40,187 bases of DNA, taken from NCBI RefSeq assembly GCF_009725235.1, contig NZ_WJFC01000116.1:1-40187 (forward strand), given 5' to 3'. This document shows positions 8,539 through 16,798 of the stretch, piece after piece (the first letter of the stretch is position 1; every line of letters begins with the position of its first letter). The notes beneath the pieces are model-generated. The model saw nothing but the letters and a program-made list of their open reading frames with translations. It was not told where the DNA came from and made no database searches. Both the position numbers and the translations under genes were made by a program. The stretch comes from Scytonema sp. UIC 10036 (GTDB taxonomy: Bacteria > Cyanobacteriota > Cyanobacteriia > Cyanobacteriales > Nostocaceae).

Positions 8539-9969
8539 TTACGGTGCAACAGGGCTTTCCAAGGTGCGTATTTTTTCCACCCAATCTTTCCCCACCTGAA
8601 TACTGATATCAGAACCGAGGTTACCCGTACTTTCTACACGCACTTCCCCAAATCCTAAAGAATTGCGAATCGATTCAGCACTGTTACCATCACCTTGTTG
8701 AGCAACAATGTGAGTCACTTCCAATGGTTCGCCCCAACTTTTAGCTATGTAAACGTTATTGTAACCAGCTTTTTGCAGCACCTTAATTAAAGGTCGGAGA
8801 TTGGTATTCTCGCTACCTGTACTGTCTTGAATGGCTACACGCAATGAACTAGGTTCGCTAGAAAGAGGAATCAACTCCGATTTAAGTTCAAAGTGTTGAG
8901 CCAGCATAGTATTGATACGCTGTTTATCTGGTACCCAGTAGCTTGCTTCAAACTCCCCTGGCTGACTAAACCGACCGGGTAGCATCATCATTTGCATATT
9001 AGAACGGTTTGTTCTCACTCCGTAACCGACTAGCGCTAATAACTCCTCAACAGTTAAATTAGTATCAATATTGTCTTTAACTACGTTAAGAATTTTAGGT
9101 AATTGCGTTACAGTCGCTGGGTTGAGAGATTGATCCATTAAGGCTCGCATCACCATTTGCTGCCGTTGAATGCGACCAATATCTCCATTTTCGTCATGAC
9201 GAAAGCGCAAAAGTTGTAATGCTTGGTCACCATTGAGGTGCTGTTTTCCTGCTTTTAAATTAATAAATAAGTGTTGAGATTCATCTTTATATTTCATATC
9301 CTTAGGAACGTAAACCGTGACTCCACCTAAGGCATCAATTAACTTGGCAACTCCTAAAACATTAATCCGAATATAGCGATCGATTCCTACTCCATCTAAT
9401 ACGTTACTGACAGTTTTGGCAGTTAAGGCAGGTCCACCAAGAACATTTGTGGCATTTATTTTCCGAGCACTATGCCCTTCTATTCTTGCACGGGTATCTC
9501 TAGGAATGGAAAGCATCACCACTTTTTTCTTCTCTGGATCGAATCGCATCAAGAGCATGACATCAGCTAGTCCATCAAAAGAATTGACTTGGGGATGATA
9601 GCCCAGCTTGAGGCTTTCACTCGGTGGGTTCTGAATGTCCTGTGGGAGTACGCTCATTCCCATAACTAAGATGTTTACAGGACGGGTTAATTCTGAAAAC
9701 CGCAGCCCACTCCCTGAGATGCGATCGGCATCAAACACGGCTGCTTCATCTGGGCTGAGGTTTGTTTGCATTAAAGGTGTACTTGTTAAAGAAACAGCTA
9801 ACAGTGCCCCTGCTGTTGCCGACACCATGGCAATACCACTCATTCCAACCCAAAACCACAACCAGCGCCCCGATTTATGGCTTTGAGTATTTTTATCACT
9901 TGGATCGGGGCGGGATGCTGAGTGGTTTCCTTGCGCCGAAGTTCTTTGAATGGTCACTGACTTCCTCAC
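8539..9969 (-). CDS. LytR-CpsA-Psr (LCP) family protein with LytR_C domain
   Basis: This 476-residue protein has a cytoplasmic N-terminus, one membrane segment (about 36-62) and an extracytoplasmic LCP domain. Family landmarks include 'SIPRDTRARIEGH' and 'QLLRFRHDENGDIGRIQRQQ', whose Arg/Asp residues bind the polyprenyl-pyrophosphate substrate in this family. A LytR_C domain follows (about 385-470, 'SLRVAIQDSTG...'). LCP proteins attach glycopolymers to the cell envelope, and in cyanobacteria they are implicated in wall or exopolysaccharide attachment. The longest frame begins with GTG at 9969, and a second GTG lies four codons on, so the exact start is uncertain. It lies alone, convergent with the hydrolase. 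Confidence 0.92.
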   Translation of the reverse strand: MRKSVTIQRTSAQGNHSASRPDPSDKNTQSHKSGRWLWFWVGMSGIAMVSATAGALLAVSLTSTPLMQTNLSPDEAAVFDADRISGSGLRFSELTRPVNILVMGMSVLPQDIQNPPSESLKLGYHPQVNSFDGLADVMLLMRFDPEKKKVVMLSIPRDTRARIEGHSARKINATNVLGGPALTAKTVSNVLDGVGIDRYIRINVLGVAKLIDALGGVTVYVPKDMKYKDESQHLFINLKAGKQHLNGDQALQLLRFRHDENGDIGRIQRQQMVMRALMDQSLNPATVTQLPKILNVVKDNIDTNLTVEELLALVGYGVRTNRSNMQMMMLPGRFSQPGEFEASYWVPDKQRINTMLAQHFELKSELIPLSSEPSSLRVAIQDSTGSENTNLRPLIKVLQKAGYNNVYIAKSWGEPLEVTHIVAQQGDGNSAESIRNSLGFGEVRVESTGNLGSDISIQVGKDWVEKIRTLESPVAP

Positions 9970-10245
9970 ACTTACTGATAAACAGTGAAAAATATGCTGT
10001 CTTATAAAAACAGCTAAATCGACTTATTAATAATTAACTCTTTTTGATTATTAGCGGTAAATTTACCACTAGAGTGTTAACCAAAACACTTATTGCAGTA
10101 ATTCTCCTACTTTTTAGGAAATCCGGAGATGTTTTATTGAAGTATGGCAATAGAAAACTTGATTTGCCTAGAGCTGATTTCGAGAAAATGCCAAAGAATA
10201 AGAAAATTAAGTGAAAACACCGAAAGACATTTTTCATTAAGGTTG

Positions 10246-10671
10246 TTAAGACAAGTATTTTTCCAACCATCGTTCGGCAAATTCACTAAATCCAGATAGA
10301 CGGTAAGACTTGCCTTTCAAGATGCGAACAATCAACCAAGTACTTACTAAAAAGTATCCAGAGGTAAGAAAGCTATTAAGAATTAGTAGACGCAGTGTTA
10401 AAAATTCTGAACTTTCTGCTCCCGTTGTTAACAAGAGGTATCCCAAAAGCCAGGTAAATGCCAAAGTTATTGACAGGCGACTGACTGCAAGTTGTTCCCG
10501 AGTGCCTTGATGACGGTAGAGAGTCCATAAAGATGGGAAAAAACCAATGACTGGAATTAAATACAGGGGATTGGGGATTGGGGATTTTGGATTTTGGATT
10601 GGGGATTGGGGATTTTGGACTGGCAAAGGTGGTGTCTCCTCTGGGGAGAAGGGGTAATGGCGGTTGGACAT
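10246..10671 (-). CDS. Small membrane protein with repeat-derived N-terminus
   Basis: This 141-residue protein has three or four hydrophobic segments (about 35-50, 65-85, 90-120). It ends with a short cationic/amphipathic tail (FAERWLEKYLS). It resembles conserved cyanobacterial hypothetical membrane proteins ('YLIPVIGFFPSLWTLYRHQG'), but no function is recognised. Residues about 17-35 (QNPQSPIQNPKSPIPNP) are encoded by a GGGGATT-type tandem repeat, so the N-terminal Pro/Asn stretch is repeat DNA read as protein. There is an ATG start and no strong Shine-Dalgarno. Confidence 0.7.
   Translation of the reverse strand: MSNRHYPFSPEETPPLPVQNPQSPIQNPKSPIPNPLYLIPVIGFFPSLWTLYRHQGTREQLAVSRLSITLAFTWLLGYLLLTTGAESSEFLTLRLLILNSFLTSGYFLVSTWLIVRILKGKSYRLSGFSEFAERWLEKYLS
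10566..10620. repeat. GGGGATT/TTGGATT tandem repeat inside a coding region
   Basis: About seven heptad-like units (GGGGATT, TTGGATT, GGATTTT) lie in tandem within the 5' part of the minus-strand membrane-protein gene. They encode its Q/S-P-I-Q-N-P low-complexity stretch. Confidence 0.85.
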
Positions 10672-10767
10672 AGGGATTGGATAATGTTAAGTGTTGGTAT
10701 TGACAATATTCTTCCCTATGTCGGCATTAAATTCCTCATTCTATACTTAAGAATCATCAACTTTAAT

Positions 10768-10818
10768 ACCCAATGCCCCTTACCCAATGCCCCTTGCCCA
10801 ATGCCCCTTGCCCAATCC
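10768..10818. repeat. CCCAATGCCCCTT tandem repeat
   Basis: About three and a half copies of a 14-nt unit (CCCAATGCCCCTTG) lie in the divergent spacer between the membrane-protein gene and the AI-2E-family gene. The core word is shared with the repeat at 26-60. Confidence 0.85.
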
Positions 10819-10940
10819 TCTGTTGAAAATTTTTCGTTTTTTCTGTGTAATCCTAAGTTAGGGGGATGATCGCGGTAGTGTAGTCAGAGATAATAAGCGT
10901 AAAAGAATCATATTATTTAGTTGTATCCCGCAATCGGCAG

Positions 10941-12197
10941 ATGCAGACACGCAAGCTCTTCGACTGGTGGCAAACACTCTCACCGATATCGCGAATTAGC
11001 GCTATCGCTCTGTTCGCTCCACTACTCGTGCTTAATGGTTGGGCAGTTTCAGCAATTTTTCATTACTTTCACTCGCTGATTGTCATTTTAGTCGGTGCGT
11101 CAGTGCTCGCGTTTCTGCTCAACTACCCCGTAAGCTGGATGGAGCGTCACGGCGCTAGGCGAGAACAAGTCGCTGTTCTAGTGTTTTTACTCGCCTTATC
11201 GGTTTTATTAGCTTTGGGGGTGACTCTCATCCCACTGGCTTTAACTCAAGCCCAGCAACTGGTGGCTCGCATACCGGAATTGATTGATTCGGGGCGATCG
11301 CAGTTGATGATGTTGAATGAGAAAGCGGACAGCCTTGGCTTACCGATTAACCTTGATGCTTTGGTCGTACAAATTAACGATCGTGTTAAGGGACAATTGC
11401 AGGCAATTTCCGGTCAAGTTTTAAATCTGGCTGTTATCACAGTGACTAGCTTGCTTGACTTTCTCTTAACAATGGTTTTGACCTTCTATCTTTTGCAGCA
11501 CGGGGATGAGTTGTGGCAGAGTTTGGTAGACTGGCTACCTACGAGATTCCGTGACGCTTTTTCAGAAACAGTACGCCTGAGTTTCCAAAACTTCTTTATT
11601 ACTCAATTAATTGCGTCAACTTGTATGGCGTCAGCCCTGATTCCCACGTTTTTATGGCTAAAAGTACCGTTTGGTCTGCTGTTTGGCTTGACCATTGGTA
11701 TCATGGCTTTGGTTCCTTTTGGTGGATCTGTGGGGATAGCTCTGACTACGCTCATAGTCGCCCTACAAGATTTTTCAATGGGAGCCAGGGTACTGATTGC
11801 AGCAGTGATTGTCCAGCAAATTTTAGAAAACTTAATAGCTCCTAGAATTCTAGGTAGCTTTACTGGTTTAAACCCCGTCTGGGTTTTGATTTCTGTTTTA
11901 ACAGGTGCGAGAATTGGCGGGCTTTTGGGTGTTATTGTGGCGGTACCCACAGCTGTCGTTATTAAAACTGCTCTCAGTGCAGTGCGTCCCGCATCTAGCA
12001 GCACGGAAGAGGTTGAAGATGCAGAAACGATTTGCATTCAACCACAAGGTACGGCTGATAACAGTATCACGACACCATCAAGTAACCAGTCACAAGAAGT
12101 AGCTGCACCCGTTGTTTCAGACTCCCCTCCTACAGGTTCTCAAAGCAATCGCAGCGAAATAAATCCTAAGAAAGTGGCTCCACAATTGAACCCATAA
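10941..12197 (+). CDS. AI-2E family transporter (PerM-like)
   Basis: This 418-residue polytopic membrane protein belongs to the AI-2E/PerM exporter family. It has two N-terminal membrane segments (about 15-40 and 42-62), another at about 72-98, a loop with amphipathic helices, and a C-terminal bundle (about 160-345). That bundle includes the family-typical 'LVPFGGSVGIALTT' and 'ILENLIAPRILG...GLNPVWVLIS' blocks. Residues after about 350 form a polar, low-complexity cytoplasmic tail. Substrates of cyanobacterial members are unknown; AI-2 export is proved for only a few relatives. Its last 32 bp overlap the 3' end of the convergent serpin gene. Confidence 0.9.
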   Translation: MQTRKLFDWWQTLSPISRISAIALFAPLLVLNGWAVSAIFHYFHSLIVILVGASVLAFLLNYPVSWMERHGARREQVAVLVFLLALSVLLALGVTLIPLALTQAQQLVARIPELIDSGRSQLMMLNEKADSLGLPINLDALVVQINDRVKGQLQAISGQVLNLAVITVTSLLDFLLTMVLTFYLLQHGDELWQSLVDWLPTRFRDAFSETVRLSFQNFFITQLIASTCMASALIPTFLWLKVPFGLLFGLTIGIMALVPFGGSVGIALTTLIVALQDFSMGARVLIAAVIVQQILENLIAPRILGSFTGLNPVWVLISVLTGARIGGLLGVIVAVPTAVVIKTALSAVRPASSSTEEVEDAETICIQPQGTADNSITTPSSNQSQEVAAPVVSDSPPTGSQSNRSEINPKKVAPQLNP

Positions 12198-13491
12198 ACA
12201 AAATACTTCCTGTGCGATTATCCCGAATCGTACAGAAGAAGGGGCGATCGACAATCATACTGAACGGTTCTTCAGATGGCACTTTAGCTGATAATGGCAC
12301 TATTCCTACAGAAGTAGCAGCAGCAGCCTCAGTGCCTTCTTCATTCACTTCAACAAATGTTTTATGCTTAACTTCGCTAATTTTAAGTTTTTTTCCCATG
12401 GCAGAAAAGTTGGCTTTATTGCTAAAAGCCTCCCCCATACCTAACGCTGTTAGAGCTTGATTTAGGGTGATATCATAGTCCATTTTAAAACGAGGCAAGC
12501 GCACAAATCCTTCTCTTTGGCTAAACTGAGACATCCAATTTTCCCAGTTTTCTGCACTCAGATTTTCATAAAAGCTTTTTAAGCTAGATGTCTGTTTGGG
12601 AAGAAAAATATAAAAGCTTACCTTACCATCTTTACCATAAGGTAAACTCACTGCTTGAAATTGTTGATTCTCATAATACCTATAGTTACCTCTTTGTGAC
12701 ATCATAGGGTGTTGTTTCTGCTGACCCGACAAAAGGTAAAATGGGCGATCGCTCGTTTGTTCTTTGTCAAATTCATCCGACCAACGACCTTTAAAATAAA
12801 TAGCATTAATAAGGAACAACACTCTATCGGGCTCGATTCTGTCTACAATTTTGTTAATTTTTCCTTCAGTACTATCGTTAACCCAGCTATTGATAATACT
12901 AGGTGCATTTGTATCTTGAAAGTTTAAATTAGCTACCCTAGCAGTATAAAACTCTTGGTTTCTCCGGATAAATTCTCGCTCCAGACTAGCCTCTCTATTT
13001 GCCCAAAGGGAATTTGCAATAGTCAGTTTTACTTCCGGATCTGGATTTTCTAAACTTTTCTTCAGCGCCGCGTTAGAAGAGTTGATTTGTTGTAAAGTCA
13101 ACCCTTGTAACTCCAGCGCTTTTGTCATCGCCTCTCTCGTACTGCCACTTGCTCCGTTATAAGTCATAGCTAAAGCAATGGATACACTTGAAGGGGAAAC
13201 AAAAATATTGCGATCGCCTTCATTTTTCAGAATTTCAGAAAATAGTTTAAAGCCAAACTTTGTGTTAGAATTAACGAGTTTGGCATCAGGAGTTGATGGT
13301 TGTTTTGACATGGAAGATTCCGAACGAGGTAGACTCGTTTGTGCATATGCGCTCGTGTTGTTACCGATCTGCGAACATCCCAGAACACCCATAAGAACAA
13401 CGCTAGCTGCAGTCAGAACATAGCGTCTCCCCAGACGAACGCCATAGCGTCTTTGCAAAAAATTTTCACGAGCATTGCTATTTTGCTTCAT
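12166..13491 (-). CDS. Serpin family protease inhibitor, predicted lipoprotein
   Basis: This is a complete serpin of about 441 residues. Near the C-terminus it carries the inhibitory hinge 'NEEGTEAAAATSVG', the small-residue P15-P9 stretch needed for loop insertion, and the serpin signature 'FSMIVDRPFFCTI'. Counting from the hinge puts P1-P1' at Leu-Ser, which would suit chymotrypsin- or elastase-like targets; this is inferred from family numbering. The N-terminus has a twin-basic stretch and a hydrophobic core ending in the lipobox-like 'VLGC', so it is probably a membrane-anchored periplasmic lipoprotein. The ATG at 13491 is preferred over an upstream TTG (13503) because GGAG sits 5 nt before it. 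A secreted subtilase is encoded close by. Confidence 0.93.
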   Translation of the reverse strand: MKQNSNARENFLQRRYGVRLGRRYVLTAASVVLMGVLGCSQIGNNTSAYAQTSLPRSESSMSKQPSTPDAKLVNSNTKFGFKLFSEILKNEGDRNIFVSPSSVSIALAMTYNGASGSTREAMTKALELQGLTLQQINSSNAALKKSLENPDPEVKLTIANSLWANREASLEREFIRRNQEFYTARVANLNFQDTNAPSIINSWVNDSTEGKINKIVDRIEPDRVLFLINAIYFKGRWSDEFDKEQTSDRPFYLLSGQQKQHPMMSQRGNYRYYENQQFQAVSLPYGKDGKVSFYIFLPKQTSSLKSFYENLSAENWENWMSQFSQREGFVRLPRFKMDYDITLNQALTALGMGEAFSNKANFSAMGKKLKISEVKHKTFVEVNEEGTEAAAATSVGIVPLSAKVPSEEPFSMIVDRPFFCTIRDNRTGSILFMGSIVEPLS

Positions 13492-13633
13492 TTGACTCCA
13501 CAATTTCCTGAGACTTTGTTTCGACTATGGCATCTCAAGTGACTTATTCACTATATGGTTACAGTTTTGGCAACAACAGCAGCACAATTGAACGGGAGGG
13601 GCATACTCCATTTAGATGCAAAGCGTTGTATGA

Positions 13634-13846
13634 TTGACAAACAGTGAGGAACAAGGAGCCAATTATTCCTACGAGAAGTACACAGCACAGCTATTAACTT
13701 GCTTTAGTTTGACTTACTGGGCAACAAAGATGTATTTGCCTGTCAATGTTGTTCGCGTAGATGAACGAACAGGACAAGTTTTCTTTTTAGCGGGAGAAGA
13801 GACAGCAATTCTCATCAATCGTAACGGACTGTGGAGGCTATTATGA
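13634..13846 (+). CDS. Small DUF6888-like protein
   Basis: This is a protein of up to 70 residues whose core 'YLPVNVVRVDERTGQVFFLAGEETAIL' matches my memory of the cyanobacterial DUF6888 family. That family is normally encoded just before a DUF6887 gene. The longest frame starts at TTG 13634; the only in-frame ATG (about residue 33) would remove half the domain, so an unusual start is likely. The stop codon overlaps the start of the next gene in an ATGA arrangement, which means the pair is translationally coupled. Function is unknown. A toxin-antitoxin-like role is only a guess from the size and coupling. Confidence 0.65.
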   Translation: MTNSEEQGANYSYEKYTAQLLTCFSLTYWATKMYLPVNVVRVDERTGQVFFLAGEETAILINRNGLWRLL

Positions 13847-14064
13847 CAAAGCCCAATTTTCAGGCAACGACTCGTAAAGATTTACTAGCGTATATGCTCG
13901 AACATCGAAATGACGATGAAGCATTTTATGCCTTGATGGATAAGGTAAACGCTGAACCTGCTGGGGAGTTTTATCCAGCCCCACAATCAATTGACGATCT
14001 GAAACATTTTCCCCAATTGCTAGAAAAATTCCGTCAGGAGAGAGAGGATGAATCGCGTTCCTAA
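13843..14064 (+). CDS. Small DUF6887-like protein
   Basis: This 73-residue acidic protein begins 'MTKPNFQATTRKDLLAYMLEH' followed by 'DDEAFYALMDK', a pattern I associate with DUF6887. The start is ATG 13843, with GGAGG at 13833-13837 inside the end of the upstream gene and a 4-nt ATGA overlap. A GTG at 13831 also opens the frame but lacks a ribosome binding site. The two genes form a tight two-gene unit, convergent with the subtilase gene 38 bp away. Function is unknown. Confidence 0.72.
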   Translation: MTKPNFQATTRKDLLAYMLEHRNDDEAFYALMDKVNAEPAGEFYPAPQSIDDLKHFPQLLEKFRQEREDESRS

Positions 14065-14102
14065 TGAAGAGGATAATGGCAGAGGAATATAGGCAACAGT
14101 CC

Positions 14103-15701
14103 CTACCTGGCTCCTACACTCCACCAAGCCAAGGCATAGGCTTGAGTGGCTTCGTTAACTTTTTGACGGAACTGAACGCGAATTTTGTAGTTACCTGTCG
14201 CTGGAACAGGACAAAAAATATGCTCTACACTATCAACATCGCTGATTGAGGAACAAACAGCAGCACTCTCAACACCTTCTGGTGCGCCTGCTTTGACTAA
14301 ATGAAGATCGAGATTGTTTAAGCCGCGATCGCGAAAATCATCTCCCGCGTCAAATTGACCGTTATTATTTTTATCGTTGAGCTCTACTAATCTATCCCAA
14401 CTTAAGGTAACAGCAACAAAACTGCCTTGTTGTAAAGGTTTTGCTATTGTATAATCTATATAAGATAGTGCATTAACTTTACGATAATCCCATCCCATAA
14501 CAGGTACAGGTTGTGTAGGATTCCATTGGCCGGCGCTAAATTGCTGGTATGCGCGGAATGCGTGTAAATGACCTGTTCCCATCTGAGCATCTAAAGGAAT
14601 TTTGGGATTTTTGTAGGCATCAGAATCAAGCCAATCTTTGTTGAGCTTATCAATGAGTGTACGCGTCATTCCCAAATACAACCCGTTGCCAATGTCCTTA
14701 ATTTTGTCCGCAGAATTCATTAGTACGGCTTTCATCACTTCATGACGGCGGGAATCCACACTCCAGTTGGTTCGTTTTGCCCGCAACTGTCGATCGCCAA
14801 ATTCTTGCAACAAAGCTACTGTCGCTGTCACTTGAGGAGCCGCAAAGCTCGTTCCCGTTACCTTATTGATTTTACCGTCTGGATTAAGCAAGGTGATATT
14901 ATTACCAGGTGCAACTAAAGCGATCGCACGACGCGGACCTAAATTAATTTCTTTTCCAGCGAGTCGAACAGCCAGCCCTTCGCTAACAGCCGCTAAATTA
15001 GAAACATCAACTTTATTAAAAATTCCCGCACGACGAGATGAAAAAGCCACGTTCATTCCGTTATAGTTATCTGTAGGGATAGGAATGCCTCCCTTGCCCT
15101 GATTACCTGCAATAATATATAAGCTATCGTGAACTCGACTAGACCAATCGATGCACATCGTTAGCAAAGCCTTACCATCTAGAACAGCAGCTGGACGGGG
15201 GTCGCGGTTCAATGGTTCGCCAAAGCTGAAATTAATTGCGCGGATATCTCCACCATTTTGAGCTGCAATATGCTGTGCAGACATACATTCTTCTGGTTGA
15301 CCCAAGTTTTTACCAGAACCCACTGCTGAGGAGTAGAGACGTGCTTGTGGAGCAATACCGGGCAAAGCTTTATTAGTACTGACCATAACACTGGCTACAT
15401 TGTAAGCATGCGGATCGACACTACTATTTGATTTAGCCAGTCCATTACGCAAAAATACGCCAGCGAGAGACACGGAGCGATTCTTAGAAACTGCCTTATC
15501 TATGCCAAATTGACCCGGACGCCCGATTTCTACCTGACCGATCGCTATCTTACGACCTGTTAAATTATATGGTGGTTTATGTAACTTAAAAGCATCAATA
15601 CCGTTAGTTCCAAAAGGACTGTCCAAAGCAAGAGCTAGTACGGGCGCACTCAAACAAGAGACACCCAATCCACAAATCATCCAAGTGTGTTTGTTCACCA
15701 T
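14103..15701 (-). CDS. Secreted S8 (subtilisin-like) family peptidase
   Basis: This is a subtilase of about 532 residues. A signal peptide (about 8-26) is followed by the protease domain. The catalytic Ser is in 'GTSFAAPQV', the His in 'DPHAYNVASVM' (about residue 98), and the oxyanion region is 'AINFSFG'. At the position of the usual catalytic Asp (D-T/S-G) the sequence reads 'IGQVEIGRPG', that is Glu, so activity is uncertain. A beta-rich C-terminal domain (about 400-532) contains a 'DKNNNGQFDAGDDF' calcium-type loop. The longest frame would start at 15827, but its extra 42 residues (QQLTTNN-type) are translated heptad repeat. The ATG at 15701 (MVNKHTW...) is therefore preferred. It is convergent with the DUF6888/6887 pair. 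Confidence 0.87.
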   Translation of the reverse strand: MVNKHTWMICGLGVSCLSAPVLALALDSPFGTNGIDAFKLHKPPYNLTGRKIAIGQVEIGRPGQFGIDKAVSKNRSVSLAGVFLRNGLAKSNSSVDPHAYNVASVMVSTNKALPGIAPQARLYSSAVGSGKNLGQPEECMSAQHIAAQNGGDIRAINFSFGEPLNRDPRPAAVLDGKALLTMCIDWSSRVHDSLYIIAGNQGKGGIPIPTDNYNGMNVAFSSRRAGIFNKVDVSNLAAVSEGLAVRLAGKEINLGPRRAIALVAPGNNITLLNPDGKINKVTGTSFAAPQVTATVALLQEFGDRQLRAKRTNWSVDSRRHEVMKAVLMNSADKIKDIGNGLYLGMTRTLIDKLNKDWLDSDAYKNPKIPLDAQMGTGHLHAFRAYQQFSAGQWNPTQPVPVMGWDYRKVNALSYIDYTIAKPLQQGSFVAVTLSWDRLVELNDKNNNGQFDAGDDFRDRGLNNLDLHLVKAGAPEGVESAAVCSSISDVDSVEHIFCPVPATGNYKIRVQFRQKVNEATQAYALAWWSVGAR

Positions 15702-15707
15702 AATCAA

Positions 15708-15907
15708 TAATAGTTGGTGGTTAGTGGTTAGTTGTTGGTTGTTGTTTGTTAGTTGTTGGTTGTTAGTAGTTAGTTGTTGTTTGTTGGTTGTTAGTTGTTG
15801 GTTGTTGGTTGTTTTCCCACTAACCACTGTACGGGCGCTCTTGCATTGCGCCCCTACTAACCCCTAACCACTAACTACTAACTACTATCTACTAACCACT
15901 AACCTTT
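15708..15907. repeat. Large inverted heptad repeat array with central hairpin
   Basis: About 110 bp of GGTTAGT/TGTTGGT heptads are followed by a small GC-rich hairpin (GGGCGC ... GCGCCC near 15832-15854). About 55 bp of ACTAACC/ACTAACT heptads follow, so the flanks are mutually inverted. The array lies between the divergent subtilase and rpe starts and must be part of both leader or promoter regions. Confidence 0.9.
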
Positions 15908-15950
15908 GTTACAATGTTGACAGACGAGGACGCTTAAAAACCCACTAGCC

Positions 15951-16658
15951 ATGACCCAAACCCTATCTACAAAGCCCATTGTAATCGCTCCATCCATCCT
16001 ATCAGCAGATTTTAGCCGTCTGGGAGAAGAAATTCGAGCAGTAGACGAAGCTGGTGCAGATTGGATTCACGTAGACGTAATGGACGGTCGTTTCGTCCCC
16101 AATATCACGATTGGTCCTCTGATTGTAGAAGCGATTCGTCCGGTAACAAAAAAGCCACTGGATGTCCACTTAATGATTGTGGAACCAGAAAAATATGTAG
16201 AAGACTTTGCCAAAGCAGGCGCTGATATTATCTCAGTCCATTGCGAACACAATGCTTCACCACACCTACACCGCACTCTCAGCCAAATCAGGGAGTTGGG
16301 TAAGCAAGCCGGTGTTGTACTCAACCCATCAACACCACTAGAACTGATTGATTATGTTCTGGACATTTGCGACCTCGTGTTGATCATGAGCGTCAACCCC
16401 GGTTTTGGCGGTCAAAGCTTTATTCCTAGTGTAGTTCCCAAAATTCAAAAATTGCGTCAAATTTGCGATGAACGCGGTCTCAACCCTTGGATTGAAGTGG
16501 ATGGGGGGCTAAAGGGCAATAATACTTGGCAAGTTTTAGAAGCAGGCGCAAATGCGATCGTGGCTGGTTCTGCAGTGTTCAAAGCCAAAGATTATGCTGA
16601 AGCGATTGAAGGTATCCGCAACAGCAAGCGTCCAACTCCACAATTAGCAACAGCATAA
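15951..16658 (+). CDS. rpe: Ribulose-phosphate 3-epimerase
   Basis: This 235-residue TIM-barrel enzyme interconverts ribulose-5-phosphate and xylulose-5-phosphate in the Calvin and oxidative pentose phosphate cycles. Family signatures are all visible: '[15 protein letters not shown]', '[17 protein letters not shown]' (metal-binding His and Asp), 'DVHLMI', '[14 protein letters not shown]' and 'EVDGG' with the second acidic residue. Length is normal. The start '[17 protein letters not shown]' is the typical cyanobacterial form. The gene stands alone, transcribed away from the subtilase across the heptad repeat array. A double-hairpin element and a terminator lie downstream. Confidence 0.97.
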   Translation: MTQTLSTKPIVIAPSILSADFSRLGEEIRAVDEAGADWIHVDVMDGRFVPNITIGPLIVEAIRPVTKKPLDVHLMIVEPEKYVEDFAKAGADIISVHCEHNASPHLHRTLSQIRELGKQAGVVLNPSTPLELIDYVLDICDLVLIMSVNPGFGGQSFIPSVVPKIQKLRQICDERGLNPWIEVDGGLKGNNTWQVLEAGANAIVAGSAVFKAKDYAEAIEGIRNSKRPTPQLATA

Positions 16659-16663
16659 TTCGT

Positions 16664-16686
16664 CATTTGTCATTTGTCATTCGTCA
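16664..16686. repeat. GTCATTTG short tandem repeat
   Basis: Three head-to-tail copies of GTCATTTG-like units lie directly after the rpe stop codon. Confidence 0.7.
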
Positions 16687-16687
16687 A

Positions 16688-16735
16688 CTCGTTCCCACCC
16701 TCAGGCTGGGAATGCCTTAAGAGGCTCCGCCTCCA
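16688..16735. repeat. Dispersed double-hairpin element, copy 2
   Basis: It has the same layout as 3769-3819: CTCGTTCCCA, a stem with GGCTGGGAA, a TGCCTTA linker, then GAGGC TCC GCCTC. The first stem is less perfect here. It sits downstream of rpe, just as copy 1 sits downstream of flv1. Confidence 0.8.
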
Positions 16736-16742
16736 TTTTTTC

Positions 16743-16775
16743 ATAAAAAAGGTGGGTATTACCATTACCCACCTT
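16743..16775 (-). terminator. Rho-independent terminator of the 16.8-17.3 kb gene
   Basis: A perfect 10-bp stem (AAGGTGGGTA / TACCCACCTT, 7-nt loop) is followed on the minus strand by a T-run (16745-16750 read in complement). It also faces the convergent rpe transcript. Confidence 0.8.
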
Positions 16776-16798
16776 CTCAACCCAACAAACTACCTTTA

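Noticed and set aside
10034..10270. 78-residue minus-strand ORF rich in Phe/Leu
   Set aside because: It overlaps the end of the membrane-protein gene, lacks a ribosome binding site and has the composition of AT-rich noncoding DNA.
14064..14249. ORF starting at the DUF6887-like stop codon (TAATG overlap)
   Set aside because: Apart from its first few codons it is antisense to the subtilase gene, with no coding signature of its own.
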